Positions 1 through 8,118 of a stretch of DNA of 32,052 bases are shown here, in pieces; position 1 is the first letter of the stretch, and each line of letters starts with the position of its first letter. The stretch is from Streptacidiphilus pinicola (lineage in GTDB: Bacteria; Actinomycetota; Actinomycetes; Streptomycetales; Streptomycetaceae). The position numbers and the translations under genes are program-made. The DNA is taken from assembly GCF_003258295.1 (NCBI RefSeq), contig NZ_QKYN01000076.1, positions 1 to 32,052 of the forward strand. Direction: 5' to 3'. The notes beneath the pieces are model-generated. The model made no database searches and was not told where the DNA came from. It worked only from the letters and a program-made list of their open reading frames with translations.

Positions 1-400
1 CGGCCGCCTTGGCCGGGCCGAGACGGAGATGGCGCAGCGTCAGCGTGTGCTCGACGGGGGAGCGGTCCAACTCCTGGGCCACCGCCCCGAGCAGCGCGGC
101 CGTGCCCTCGGGCTGCGGATCCTGGACCAGCAGGCGGCGCGCGGACACCCGGTAGTACTGCTCGGTGCCGCCCCGGACCTGCCGGGAACCGGCGGCCTGG
201 ACCAGCCCCGCCTCCCGCAGCACCTTCAGATGGTGCGAGACGCTGCCCTTGTTCACGCCCAGCTGCGCGGCCAGCCGGCTGATCGTGGACGGCTCCCGTT
301 TGAGCGTGAACAGCAGCCGCTGGCGTAGCGGATGGGCCAGTGCGGCGTGCTGCTCGGCGGAGTCGATCTGCTGGACGTCCTCGGACGGGTCGGTGCTCAC
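1..400 (-). CDS. ArsR-family HTH transcriptional regulator, 3' end cut by window edge
   Basis: Reading from the GTG at 400 gives about 133 residues and the frame is still open at base 1, so the C-terminus is missing. The N-terminal part has the ArsR winged helix-turn-helix pattern: the start AALAHPLRQRLLFTL, then ISRLAAQLGVNKGSVSHHLKVLREAGLV as recognition region (about residues 17-66), followed by the wing GGTEQYYRVSARRL. There is no Shine-Dalgarno sequence. A TAACAC hexamer lies 7 nt upstream of the GTG, which fits a leaderless message. No metal-binding CxC motif is visible in helix 3, so it is probably not a metal sensor. It is divergent from the S41 peptidase gene and presumably regulates it and itself (inference). 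Confidence 0.88.
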   Translation of the reverse strand, partial: MSTDPSEDVQQIDSAEQHAALAHPLRQRLLFTLKREPSTISRLAAQLGVNKGSVSHHLKVLREAGLVQAAGSRQVRGGTEQYYRVSARRLLVQDPQPEGTAALLGAVAQELDRSPVEHTLTLRHLRLGPAKAA

Positions 401-457
401 GGGTTAAGTGTTAATTGTGGTTGACGCTTTTGCAAGCGGGCTGGTCTACTCGCTGCC
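401..457. promoter_or_regulatory. Divergent promoter region with GTTAA repeats, both transcripts probably leaderless
   Basis: On the plus strand TTGACG (421-426), an 18-nt spacer and TCTACT (445-450) leave 7 nt before the ATG at 458. On the minus strand TTGCAA (435-430), a 16-nt spacer and TAACAC (413-408) leave 7 nt before the GTG at 400. Neither gene has a purine-rich ribosome-binding site. GTTAAGT (403-409) and GTTAATT (410-416) form an immediate direct repeat over the minus-strand -10 and next to the plus-strand -35. This is a reasonable ArsR-family site, but that assignment is inference. Confidence 0.55.
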
Positions 458-1396
458 ATGACCACCACTACGCCGTCCGCTCCGCTGTCCACCGCGCTGG
501 ACGCCGCCACCGTCGTCGACGCGACCGCCGAACTGCTCGCCGAGCACTACGTCTTCCCGGAGGTGGCAGCCGAGTTGGCCGCGCTGCTGCGGCGTCGTAG
601 CGCCGCCGGGGCGTACCCCACGCAGAGCGCGGCGGAGCTGGCCGAGGCCGTCACGGCCGACCTGCGGTCACTCAACGGCGACCTGCACCTGCGGCTGAAG
701 CACCACGAGGAGCCCGTGTCGTCCGGGCAGGGCGAGGCGCTCATGGCGGAGATGCGCCGCAAGTTCGACGCCTCGCTGGGCGGCGTGCCGCGGGTGGAGC
801 TGCTGGAGGGCGGCGTCGCCCTGCTGGAGATCGCCCCGGCGATGTTCCCGGTGGACTGGGCTGCCGAGCCGCTGGCCGCCGCGCTCACCCTGGTGGCGCC
901 CGCCCCCGCCCTCGTCCTCGACCTGCGCCGGAACACCGGCGGCGACCCGGAGACGGTCGCCTTCATCTGCGCCTACCTGCTGGACGGCCGCACGCACCTG
1001 AACACCCTGCTGAAGCGTCAGGGCGAGGTGGCCGAGCAGTTCTGGACGCCCTCGCACGTGCCGGGCGCCCGGTTCGGCGGCAGCAAGCCCCTCTACGTGC
1101 TGACGAGCGGCGCGACCTTCTCCGGCGGCGAGGAGCTCGCGTACGACCTGCAGCAGCTCGGCCGCGCCCAGATCGTGGGCGAGACCACCGGCGGCGGGGC
1201 GCACCCGCGCAAGGGCTGGACGGTCCACCCGCATCTGGAGGCCTCGGTGCCGGTCGCCCGCGCGGTGAACCCCGTCTCGGGGACCAACTGGGAGGGCGTC
1301 GGCGTCCGCCCCGACGTGCCCTGCGACGCCGACGAGGCCCTCGACCGGGCGCTGGCCCTCGCCCGAGCCCGTCTCGCGGAGTCGGACGCGGTCTGA
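458..1396 (+). CDS. S41-family peptidase (IRBP/tail-specific protease type)
   Basis: 312 residues without signal peptide or membrane segment, so probably cytosolic. The N-terminal helical part (about 12-70) resembles the S41/IRBP N-terminal domain. The protease core follows, with ALVLDLRRNTGGDPE (about 147-161), YVLTSGATFSGGEE (about 213-226) and VGETTGGGAHP (about 240-250). The serine in FSGGEE (S222) aligns with the S41 nucleophile. The lysine used by bacterial Ctp proteases is not evident, and the GETTGGGAHP pattern is that of the IRBP/tricorn-like branch. No PDZ domain is visible. The gene is divergent from an ArsR-type regulator and appears leaderless. Natural substrate unknown. Confidence 0.85.
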   Translation: MTTTTPSAPLSTALDAATVVDATAELLAEHYVFPEVAAELAALLRRRSAAGAYPTQSAAELAEAVTADLRSLNGDLHLRLKHHEEPVSSGQGEALMAEMRRKFDASLGGVPRVELLEGGVALLEIAPAMFPVDWAAEPLAAALTLVAPAPALVLDLRRNTGGDPETVAFICAYLLDGRTHLNTLLKRQGEVAEQFWTPSHVPGARFGGSKPLYVLTSGATFSGGEELAYDLQQLGRAQIVGETTGGGAHPRKGWTVHPHLEASVPVARAVNPVSGTNWEGVGVRPDVPCDADEALDRALALARARLAESDAV

Positions 1397-1407
1397 CCGC
1401 TGAAAGC

Positions 1408-1451
1408 GCTCCGCCCCCGGCGCCGTACGGGACCGGCGCGGGGGACGGAGC
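1408..1451. terminator. Hairpin between convergent genes
   Basis: Left arm GCTCCGCCCCCGGCGCC (1408-1424) pairs with GGCGCGGGGGACGGAGC (1435-1451) with two mismatches across a loop of about 10 nt. It lies between the convergent stops of the S41 peptidase and the glycosidase gene, so it can act in both directions. There is no T-tract, which is usual in actinomycetes. Confidence 0.6.
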
Positions 1452-1468
1452 GGGATCCAGGGGCCCGT

Positions 1469-3457
1469 TCAGGCCCAGTGGAGCAGGAGCCAGCCGCGGT
1501 GGGGAAGCGCGGTGTCGACGGTCAGGACGGCTGGGTCGGTGGCGACGGCGGCCGTGGTCGGTTCGGCCAACGGACAGAGCAGGGTCGCCCGCGCGTCGGG
1601 CGCAGCGCCGGGGAAGTCGACGCGCGGGCGGGCCGGGTCGGCGCTGCCGTTGGCCACGGCGAGCCGATGACCGGAGGCGGTGCGCACGAAGTGAGGCACG
1701 AGGTGCGGCCCGCCGGAGACGAGCGGGAGTTCCGGCCGCTCGCCCTCCAGGAAGCGGACGGTGGCGTGCAGCAACCGTTGTCCGTCGTCGTCGAAGGGCA
1801 GTTGCTCCGGCGCGGTGGCGGCGAGCACCGCGACCCGGCCGCCGAGCTCGTTGGTGTAGTGGCAACGGCCGGGCCCCCACGGCCGGCCGTCGGGGGTGGT
1901 GACCAGAGTCGTCACCGTCGCGTCGGGCACGGGGGAGAGCCGGGCCAGTGCCGGCTGGAGATTGACGCTCAGCCAGATCTCGCCGTCCGCCGTGGGGCAC
2001 CGCTCGACGGCGTACGGGCCCGGCACGGCGGGGTGCTGGTCCCGCTCGACCAGCTCCGCCGCCTCGATGCCGAGCAGCGGACCGAAGCCCCGCTCGACCA
2101 GGATCGCCGCGGCCGCACCGTCCAGCAGCAGGCCGCCGGACAGCAGTCGCTCGACCTCGGCGTCGGCGAAGGCCCAGGCGAGCTGCCCGAACAGCGCGTT
2201 GACGCGGGCCGGACCGGCCGTGACGGGCACGCCGTAGCGCAGCAGGAAGTCCGCGGCCGGGCCCGGGTCGACGGCCAGCTCGGCGAGGTCGCCGCCGCGC
2301 CGGGTCCGGACGTGCGCGGCCGCGTCCTGGCGGAACGGCAGACCGACGCCCAGCGACTCGAAGGCGCCTGCCGGTTCGGCCGCGACGAAGTCCAGCGCGG
2401 GCCGGGAGCGGCGCAGCAGCCGGGCGATGCCGGGGTAGCGCTGCGCCCGGCCCGAGTGCATCGGGTGCAGGTTGAGGAAGAGCGCGTCGGAGCCGGCGAG
2501 CTGCGCGGTCACCAGCTCGGACCAGGTCTGCGTGTCGGACTTGGACCACGCGGTGTGCGGCCAGTTCTCGATCTCCGGCTCGCTGCCGGCCCAGGCTGGC
2601 CGAAGCGCCCGCTGCTGCTCCAGCATCCAGACGGAGAAGCTCAGTTCGCGGCCCGGCTGGTCGCTGTAGCCCGCGAAGTGGGGGCGGTGGGCTACCCGTC
2701 CGCCGATGGCCAGCGTGTCGAAGAGGGCGGGCCAGTCGCGGCCCTCGACGGAGGCGACGCCGAGCATGGAGCTCATCAGCCCGAGCCGGGACCGGCCGCC
2801 CGAGTGCCGCGCGACCGCCGCGGCCAGCTCCTCGGCCACCTCCAACTGCGCCGTCCGCCAGACCTGCTGGAGCTGAGCCCGCCAGGGATGCGGCGGGCCG
2901 GGCGCGGTGACGGCCGCGACCGCCTGCTCGCGCGTCACCGGCTCGCCGACCAGCTCCGCCAGCCGTTCCAGCATGGGTGGTTCGAAGCCGCCGCCCCATG
3001 GCAGCGGCGCGTGGTTGTGGTACCGGAAGTCGTCCTCCAGCCACAGCACCCGGAAGCCCAGCGCGGCGTAGCGGGCGTAGTGCGCGGCGATCCACGCCCG
3101 CCAGCGCGGGCAGGCGAACGAGGCCTGCGCGGCGGCGACCGTGCCGTCCGGCGCCACCATCGGCGCGAAGCCGAGCCGGTCCGCCCGGCCGCGGTCGGCG
3201 TGGCCGGCGGTGACCCACGGGTTGAGGCTGACCTCCAGCCCCGCCTCCCGCAGCACCCCCAGACCGGTCACGGCGGTCTCGACGAGCAGGTCCTCGGCCG
3301 GGCCGCCCGGGTGACCGTCGTACAGCTCCTCGGCCCCGAGCAGCAGGACGACCTCGTCCACGCCGGCCTCGCCGCAGAACTTGGCCAGCTCGGCGGCCTG
3401 AGCGGCGGCGTCCGGGCCGGGGTGGAGCTGGAACCGCAGGTGGTACCGGGCGGGCAC
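1469..3457 (-). CDS. Putative cytosolic glycoside hydrolase (clan GH-A-like), uncharacterised
   Basis: 662 residues from a GTG start at 3457, chosen because GAGGAG lies about 6 nt upstream and upstream in-frame sequence is overlapped by the permease gene. No signal peptide. The first about 300 residues look like a TIM barrel: VDEVVLLL, LEVSLNPWV, FRVLWLEDDFRYHNH (E141-D142-D143) and SEPEIENWPHTAWSKS (E295/E297), the last two being candidate acid/base and nucleophile. A middle part contains LLLDGAAAAILVERGFGPLLGI, reminiscent of beta-galactosidase-like enzymes, and the C-terminus looks beta-rich. It is the last gene of a sugar ABC transporter operon, so it probably cleaves the imported oligosaccharide. 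I cannot place it in a named GH family; a GH42-like relative is my best guess. Confidence 0.6.
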   Translation of the reverse strand: MPARYHLRFQLHPGPDAAAQAAELAKFCGEAGVDEVVLLLGAEELYDGHPGGPAEDLLVETAVTGLGVLREAGLEVSLNPWVTAGHADRGRADRLGFAPMVAPDGTVAAAQASFACPRWRAWIAAHYARYAALGFRVLWLEDDFRYHNHAPLPWGGGFEPPMLERLAELVGEPVTREQAVAAVTAPGPPHPWRAQLQQVWRTAQLEVAEELAAAVARHSGGRSRLGLMSSMLGVASVEGRDWPALFDTLAIGGRVAHRPHFAGYSDQPGRELSFSVWMLEQQRALRPAWAGSEPEIENWPHTAWSKSDTQTWSELVTAQLAGSDALFLNLHPMHSGRAQRYPGIARLLRRSRPALDFVAAEPAGAFESLGVGLPFRQDAAAHVRTRRGGDLAELAVDPGPAADFLLRYGVPVTAGPARVNALFGQLAWAFADAEVERLLSGGLLLDGAAAAILVERGFGPLLGIEAAELVERDQHPAVPGPYAVERCPTADGEIWLSVNLQPALARLSPVPDATVTTLVTTPDGRPWGPGRCHYTNELGGRVAVLAATAPEQLPFDDDGQRLLHATVRFLEGERPELPLVSGGPHLVPHFVRTASGHRLAVANGSADPARPRVDFPGAAPDARATLLCPLAEPTTAAVATDPAVLTVDTALPHRGWLLLHWA

Positions 3458-3468
3458 GCGGGGCCTCC

Positions 3469-4317
3469 TCACTTGACGCTGCCGGCCGTCAGGCCGGTGC
3501 GCCAGAACCGCTGCAGGGAAAGGAACAGGACGACCAGGGGGATCGCGGAGACCATCGCCGCGGTGACCACGATGTTGAACGGCACGGCCGACGGCCCGAT
3601 GCCGCGCTGCGACTGCCACCCGACGATGCCGACGGTGACCGGCTGCAGGTGGTCGTCGGCCAGCATCAGCACCGGCAGCAGGTAGTTGGTCCAGATCGAG
3701 ACGAACTGGAAGAGGAAGATGGTGACCAGGGCCGGGGCCATCACCTTCAGCGCGATCGTGCCGAAGATCCGGACCTCGCCGGCCCCGTCGATCCGTCCGG
3801 CCTCCAGCAGCTCGTCCGGCACGGACGCCGCCGCGTAGATCCGGGCGAGGTACACCCCGAACGGGCTCACCATGCTGGGCAGCAGGACCGCCCAGTAGGT
3901 GTTCACCAGATGGACCTTGGAGAACATCAGGTACAGCGGGATCGCCAGCAGCGGCTGCGGCACCAGCACCGCGGCCAGCACCACGTTGAAGGTCAGCTCC
4001 CGCCCGCGGAACGGGTACTTGGCCAGCGCGTAGCCGCCCAGCGAGGAGATCAGGGTGCTGACCGCAGCGCCACCCACGGCGTAGAGGGCGCTGTTGGCCA
4101 GCCACTGCGAGTAGATCCCGCCCTGTTGGGTGAAGACCTGCCGCAGGTTGGCGACGAGCGAGAAGTGCCCGAACCAGAAGCCGTTGCCCGAGAAGAGGTC
4201 GGAGTTGGTCTTCGTCGAGGAGACCAGCAGCCACCAGACGGGGACCAGGAAGTAGACGCAGGCGATGACCAGTACCCCGAGCGTGACCCAGCGGGCCGGG
4301 ATACGGAGCGTGTTCAC
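3469..4317 (-). CDS. Sugar ABC transporter permease, MalG/UgpE type
   Basis: 282 residues from GTG at 4317. The start overlaps the stop of the upstream permease in a GTGA arrangement, implying translational coupling. Hydrophobic segments begin at VTLGVLVIACVYFLVPVWWLL (about 10-30), with five more through the protein. The EAA loop that docks on the ATPase is ELLEAGRIDGAGEVRIFGTI (about 170-190). The first periplasmic loop and overall length fit the CUT1 family of sugar importers. No ATPase gene is in the operon, as is common in Streptomyces, where a shared MsiK-type ATPase powers CUT1 importers (established knowledge; the MsiK link here is inference). Confidence 0.92.
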   Translation of the reverse strand: MNTLRIPARWVTLGVLVIACVYFLVPVWWLLVSSTKTNSDLFSGNGFWFGHFSLVANLRQVFTQQGGIYSQWLANSALYAVGGAAVSTLISSLGGYALAKYPFRGRELTFNVVLAAVLVPQPLLAIPLYLMFSKVHLVNTYWAVLLPSMVSPFGVYLARIYAAASVPDELLEAGRIDGAGEVRIFGTIALKVMAPALVTIFLFQFVSIWTNYLLPVLMLADDHLQPVTVGIVGWQSQRGIGPSAVPFNIVVTAAMVSAIPLVVLFLSLQRFWRTGLTAGSVK

Positions 4318-5279
4318 AGGGCGGCCCCCCGGCGCTGGACGAGCCGCAGGAAGCCGAAGGAGAGCACGAACGCCAGCAGTGCCAGGATCACCGACTCGGT
4401 GGCGGCGGCGTTGAAGTTGTTCGCGTCGACGGCGTCGTAGGCGGCGTAGATGGGCGTGTAGGTGCTGCTCAGGTTCGGCGCGACGTTGTGCAGGATGGCC
4501 GGCTCGTTGTAGAGCTGCGCGGTGCCGATGATGGAGAAGACGGTGGTCAGCACGAGCGCGGGCCGCACCAGCGGGATCTTGATCCGCCAGGCGATGCCGA
4601 ACGCCGAGCAGCCGTCCATCGTCGCGGCCTCGCTGAGCTCCGGCGGGACGGCCTGCAGCGCGGAGTAGATGATCAGCATGTTGTAGCCGGTCCAGCCCCA
4701 GGTCAGCATGTTGCCGATGGTCGGCGCGAGCATGCTGTTCGAGGTCAGGTCCAGGTGCAGCCCCAGGTGGTGCGCGGCCGCGGTGATCGGGCTGAGGCCG
4801 GGCGCGACCAGGTAGGACCACATGATCGCCCCGACCACGCCCGGCAGCGCGTAGGGCAGGAAGAACGCCAGCCGGAAGAACCGCTTGAACAGCGTGGACC
4901 TGGCGTCCAGGAGCAGGGCCAGCCCGAGGGCCAGCGCCAGCATCACCGGCACCTGCACGACGCCGATCAGCAGCACCCGCAGCAGGGACCCGCGGAACGC
5001 GGGATCCGCCAGCGCGGCGGAGTAGTTGGACAGCCCCGCGAACACCTGCGTCGGCGCCGACAGCCCCAGCCCGTCCCGGTGCATCCGGAAGAGGCTCTGG
5101 TAGACGGTCCAGCAGATGGGCGCCACGTACATGGCGCAGAACAGCAGCAGAAACGGCGCCAGGAACGCCCCAGCGGTCCGCGCGCGCCGACGCACGTGCG
5201 CCGGCGCGCGGCGGGACCCTCTTCGCTCGGCGGAGGCCGGCGCGGGGACGGTCGTCCGTCGGGAGGTGGCGGTGCTCAC
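4314..5279 (-). CDS. Sugar ABC transporter permease, MalF/UgpA type
   Basis: 321 residues from GTG at 5279, four bases after the stop of the binding-protein gene. The N-terminus is a basic cytoplasmic tail (RRGSRRAPAHVRRRARTAG) followed by the first membrane helix AFLAPFLLLFCAMYVAPI. Six membrane segments are visible. The EAA loop is ELSEAATMDGCSAFGIAWRI (about 213-232). It pairs with the downstream MalG-type permease to form the heterodimeric channel of a CUT1 importer. The ribosome-binding site is weak (GGGGTGAC), suggesting coupling to the upstream gene. Confidence 0.92.
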   Translation of the reverse strand: MSTATSRRTTVPAPASAERRGSRRAPAHVRRRARTAGAFLAPFLLLFCAMYVAPICWTVYQSLFRMHRDGLGLSAPTQVFAGLSNYSAALADPAFRGSLLRVLLIGVVQVPVMLALALGLALLLDARSTLFKRFFRLAFFLPYALPGVVGAIMWSYLVAPGLSPITAAAHHLGLHLDLTSNSMLAPTIGNMLTWGWTGYNMLIIYSALQAVPPELSEAATMDGCSAFGIAWRIKIPLVRPALVLTTVFSIIGTAQLYNEPAILHNVAPNLSSTYTPIYAAYDAVDANNFNAAATESVILALLAFVLSFGFLRLVQRRGAAL

Positions 5280-5283
5280 GCGG

Positions 5284-6597
5284 TCACCCCGTCACCGTCA
5301 GGCCCTGCTGCTTCATCTGCGCGACCGTCTTGGTCTGCACCGTCCCGAGCACCGCCGGCAGCTTCGAGCCGCCCGTGCCGGCCTGGCCGAGGCCGTCGGC
5401 GAGGTCGGTGGAGGTCTGGGTCATCGTCGGACCCCACTGCCAGGAGGTGTTGATGTGCGCCGTCTCGGCGTTGAAGACGTCGTAGATCTTCTGTCCGCCG
5501 TAGAAGGGGTCCGGGGCGGAGAGGGCCGGGTTGCTGAGAGCCGCGGTCGCCGCGGGGTAGATGCCGGTGACCTTGATGAGGTTGGCGACGCTGTCGGCGT
5601 CCGTGCTCATCCACAGGGCGAACTCCGCCGCCTCCTTGGCGTGGGCGCAGCCCTTCAGCACGGCGGTGGCCGAGCCGCCGTCGTTGCCGTAGACGGGGTT
5701 GGCCGCGTCCCAGACCGGCATCGGTGCGACGGCCCACTGGCCGGAGCTGCCCTTGACGCTGGAGGCGATGATCGGCGCGTCCCAGACGGCGTTGACGTCG
5801 GAGAGGATCTTGCCGGACGCCATGTCGCTGTAGAGCGACGGGTCGTAGCTGGGGTCGGTCTTGAGCAGCTTCTTGTCGAGCAGGCCCTGCCAGTAGGAGG
5901 CGACCTTCTGGTTGGACGCGCTGTTCAGACTGACCTGCCACTGCTGGTTCGCGGTGCCGAACCAGGCCGCGCCGGCCTGCCAGGCGAGACCGGCGTAGTT
6001 GTAGGCGTCGTTGCCGAAGTCGCCCAGGTAGACGCTGGGGTCGGCGGCGTGCACCTTCGCGGCGTCGGCGGCGTACTCGTCCCAGGTCGCCGGGGGCTTG
6101 CTGATGCCGTACTTGGCGAAGAGGTCCTTGCGGTACATCAGCGCCATCGGCGCGGTGTCGACGGGAGCGCCGTAGGTCTTGCCGTCGATGGTGACCTGGT
6201 TCCAGGTCCAGTCGGCGAACTGGCTCTTGGCGGAGGAGGTGTCGGAGGTGACGTCCTCCAGCGCGCCCGCCGCGGCGAAGCTGGGCAGCGTCTCGTAGCC
6301 GACCTGTGCGAGGCACGGGGCGTTACCGGCCTGAACGGCCGTCAGCATCTTGGTGTAGCCGCCCTTGGAGCCCGAGGCGGTCTTGTCGAAGGTGATCTGA
6401 ATGTCCGGGTGGCTCTTGTTCCACAGGGCGACGGACTGGTCGTAGCCGGGCGCCCAGCCCCAGAAGTCCAGCTTCACGGGCCCGGAGGCGGGAGCGCCTG
6501 AGCCGGTGGAACCGCTGCTGGAGCAGCCGGTGAGCAGGGCGGTGGCCGTCATGAGTGCGGCGGCCGCGGCCACCGTTCTTCCGGAGTGCATCTTCAA
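5284..6597 (-). CDS. Extracellular sugar-binding lipoprotein of ABC importer
   Basis: 437 residues from TTG at 6597; AAGGAG lies 7 nt upstream, which suits TTG better than the ATG two codons later at 6591. It has a lipoprotein signal: a hydrophobic stretch followed by lipobox LLTGC (Cys25) and a Ser/Gly linker. The body fits solute-binding family 1: KLDFWGWAPGYDQSVALWNK near the mature N-terminus, MLTAVQAGNAPCLAQVGYE, and GGSATAVLKGCAHAKEAAEF. It is the first gene of the operon binding protein - permease - permease - glycosidase. The ligand cannot be deduced. Its promoter region carries a palindrome similar to one before the RICIN-propeller gene, next to the divergent ROK regulator. Confidence 0.92.
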   Translation of the reverse strand: MKMHSGRTVAAAAALMTATALLTGCSSSGSTGSGAPASGPVKLDFWGWAPGYDQSVALWNKSHPDIQITFDKTASGSKGGYTKMLTAVQAGNAPCLAQVGYETLPSFAAAGALEDVTSDTSSAKSQFADWTWNQVTIDGKTYGAPVDTAPMALMYRKDLFAKYGISKPPATWDEYAADAAKVHAADPSVYLGDFGNDAYNYAGLAWQAGAAWFGTANQQWQVSLNSASNQKVASYWQGLLDKKLLKTDPSYDPSLYSDMASGKILSDVNAVWDAPIIASSVKGSSGQWAVAPMPVWDAANPVYGNDGGSATAVLKGCAHAKEAAEFALWMSTDADSVANLIKVTGIYPAATAALSNPALSAPDPFYGGQKIYDVFNAETAHINTSWQWGPTMTQTSTDLADGLGQAGTGGSKLPAVLGTVQTKTVAQMKQQGLTVTG

Positions 6598-6627
6598 GGC
6601 AGGGCTCCTTGGCTGACCGGCTCTGGA

Positions 6628-6667
6628 TTAGTTCGGCTATTGTTGGAATAAAATAGGGTGGAGTCAA
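6628..6667 (-). promoter_or_regulatory. Promoter of the sugar importer operon with ROK-type operator over the -10
   Basis: On the minus strand TTGACT (6667-6662), a 17-nt spacer and AACAAT (6644-6639) form a good housekeeping promoter. The imperfect palindrome TTAGTTCGG...GGAATA (6628-6650) covers the -10. The 11-base string GATTAGTTCGG (6626-6636) is repeated at 8054-8064 in front of the RICIN-propeller gene. The neighbouring ROK repressor is the obvious candidate to bind both (inference). Confidence 0.6.
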
Positions 6668-6716
6668 GACACCCAGCAAGACCGCTACAGTCCCAGCGAG
6701 GAAGGGGAGGGCAGCC

Positions 6717-7994
6717 GTGGCGACCCACCAGGTTGAGACGTACCCGCGTGAGCTGGCCATCGCCGGGCCGCCCGGAGCGAAGGACCGCTCCTCGACGCGG
6801 CGGGCCAACCTGAGCCTGATCCTCAACCTGCTGCACGGGGAGGGCGGCCGTTCGCGCGCCCGGATCGCGGCCGACACCGGCCTGCCCAAGGCCACCGTCA
6901 CCAACCTGATCGCCGAGCTGATGGAGGGCGGGCTGGTCCGCGAGGGCGGCGCCGAGCGCGAGGGCGCGGTCGGACGCCCGGGCCAGGTCGTCGAGTTGGA
7001 CGGTCGCGCGCTGTGCGGCGTCGGCGTGGAGATCAACGTCGACTACGTCAGCGTGATCGCCCTCGACCTGCCCGGCGACGTCGTCGCGCAGCGCCGTCTC
7101 GCCGTCGACGTCGCCTCGACCCCGGCCGAGGCCGTGCTGGACACGGTCGGTCAGCTGGTCGCCGAGACGATGGCGGAGCTGGCGTCCTCGGGCGTGCGCA
7201 CCATCGGCGTCACGCTGGCCGCGCCCGGCGTGATCGACCCGGTCCGCGGCATGGTGACCTACGCGTCCAACATCGGCTGGCGCGAGGTCGCCGCCGTCGA
7301 CGGCCTGCGGCGCCGGCTCGGCCGGTCCGCCCCGGAGATCCACCTGGAGAACGACGCCAAGCTGGGCGCGATCGCGGAGTTCGTCACCACGGACACGCCG
7401 GGCGTGCGGGACCTGGTCTACCTGACCGGCGCGACCGGCGTCGGCGCGGGCATCATCGCGAGCGGCAAACTCCTGCGCGGCAACGCCGGGTTCGCCGGCG
7501 AGGTCGGCCATCTTCCGTTGGGTGACCCGGAGCAGGACTGCCCGTGCGGCCGCCGCGGCTGCTGGGAGACGGCCGTCGGCCTCGCCGCCCTGCTGCGGCT
7601 CGCCGCCGACCGCGACGACGAGGTGCACGACCCGTCGGTCGACGTCGAGCAGCGGCTGAGCGAGCTGCGCCGCCGCGCGGAGGCCCGTGACGAACGCACC
7701 CTTGCCGCGCTGGACACGCTGGCCCGCTCGTTGGGGGCGGGTGTGGCGCTGCTCGTCGACATCCTCAACCCGCGCCTGCTGGTGCTGGGCGGCCACTTCG
7801 CGGTGTTCGGCGCGTACCTGGTCGACGCCGTCAGGGACCACGTCCGCGACACGGTGATCGCGCCGGACGCGGGCGGCTGCGAACTGGTGCCCTCGGTGCT
7901 GGGCTTCACCGCGCCGGCGCGGGGCGGCGCGTATCTCGCACTGGACGCGGTGTACCAGGACCCGATCGCCATCATGCAGTTGACCCAGTCCTAG
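6717..7994 (+). CDS. ROK-family transcriptional regulator
   Basis: 425 residues from GTG at 6717, with GGGGAGG about 6 nt upstream. The N-terminal winged helix spans about residues 30-88: a helix NLSLILNLLHGEGG, then SRARIAADTGLPKATVTNLIAELMEGGLV. The ROK (NagC/XylR-like) sugar-kinase fold follows. It contains TGVGAGIIASGKLLRG and the zinc-type motif CPCGRRGCWE (about 275-284), conserved in ROK repressors. The usual DxG phosphate-binding start is replaced by GVEINVDYV, as in many non-catalytic members. It is divergent from the sugar importer operon and upstream of the RICIN-propeller gene, so it is presumably their local repressor, released by a sugar. Confidence 0.9.
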   Translation: MATHQVETYPRELAIAGPPGAKDRSSTRRANLSLILNLLHGEGGRSRARIAADTGLPKATVTNLIAELMEGGLVREGGAEREGAVGRPGQVVELDGRALCGVGVEINVDYVSVIALDLPGDVVAQRRLAVDVASTPAEAVLDTVGQLVAETMAELASSGVRTIGVTLAAPGVIDPVRGMVTYASNIGWREVAAVDGLRRRLGRSAPEIHLENDAKLGAIAEFVTTDTPGVRDLVYLTGATGVGAGIIASGKLLRGNAGFAGEVGHLPLGDPEQDCPCGRRGCWETAVGLAALLRLAADRDDEVHDPSVDVEQRLSELRRRAEARDERTLAALDTLARSLGAGVALLVDILNPRLLVLGGHFAVFGAYLVDAVRDHVRDTVIAPDAGGCELVPSVLGFTAPARGGAYLALDAVYQDPIAIMQLTQS

Positions 7995-8040
7995 GGCGGG
8001 GCCCGGATCGGGCGATCAAGGACTGGGCCGGCACAAGGTC

Positions 8041-8080
8041 TTGACGCGGACCCGATTAGTTCGGATTCTAGCGGAACTAT
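8041..8080 (+). promoter_or_regulatory. Promoter of the RICIN-propeller gene with palindromic ROK-type operator
   Basis: TTGACG (8041-8046) with a 17-nt spacer leads to a -10 candidate GATTCT (8064-8069). A palindrome ATTAGTTCGG-ATTCTA-GCGGAACTAT (8056-8080) spans the -10, with ATAGTTC/GAACTAT arms. It shares GATTAGTTCGG with the operator of the importer operon. A bound repressor would block polymerase directly. Confidence 0.6.
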
Positions 8081-8118
8081 TCCTCTCGCTCCTCTCCCAC
8101 CCCCGTGGAAGGACCACG

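Noticed and set aside
1401..1414. TGAAAGCGCTCCGC, similar to a LacI operator
   Set aside because: It lies between convergent genes and forms part of the terminator hairpin; there is no promoter nearby.
963..3218. Minus-strand frame overlapping the S41 peptidase and glycosidase genes
   Set aside because: Arg/Pro/Gly-rich shadow of real genes in other frames.
1478..3685. Plus-strand frame of 735 codons opposite the glycosidase and permease genes
   Set aside because: It runs across two convincing minus-strand genes, has no ribosome-binding site and no recognisable domain.
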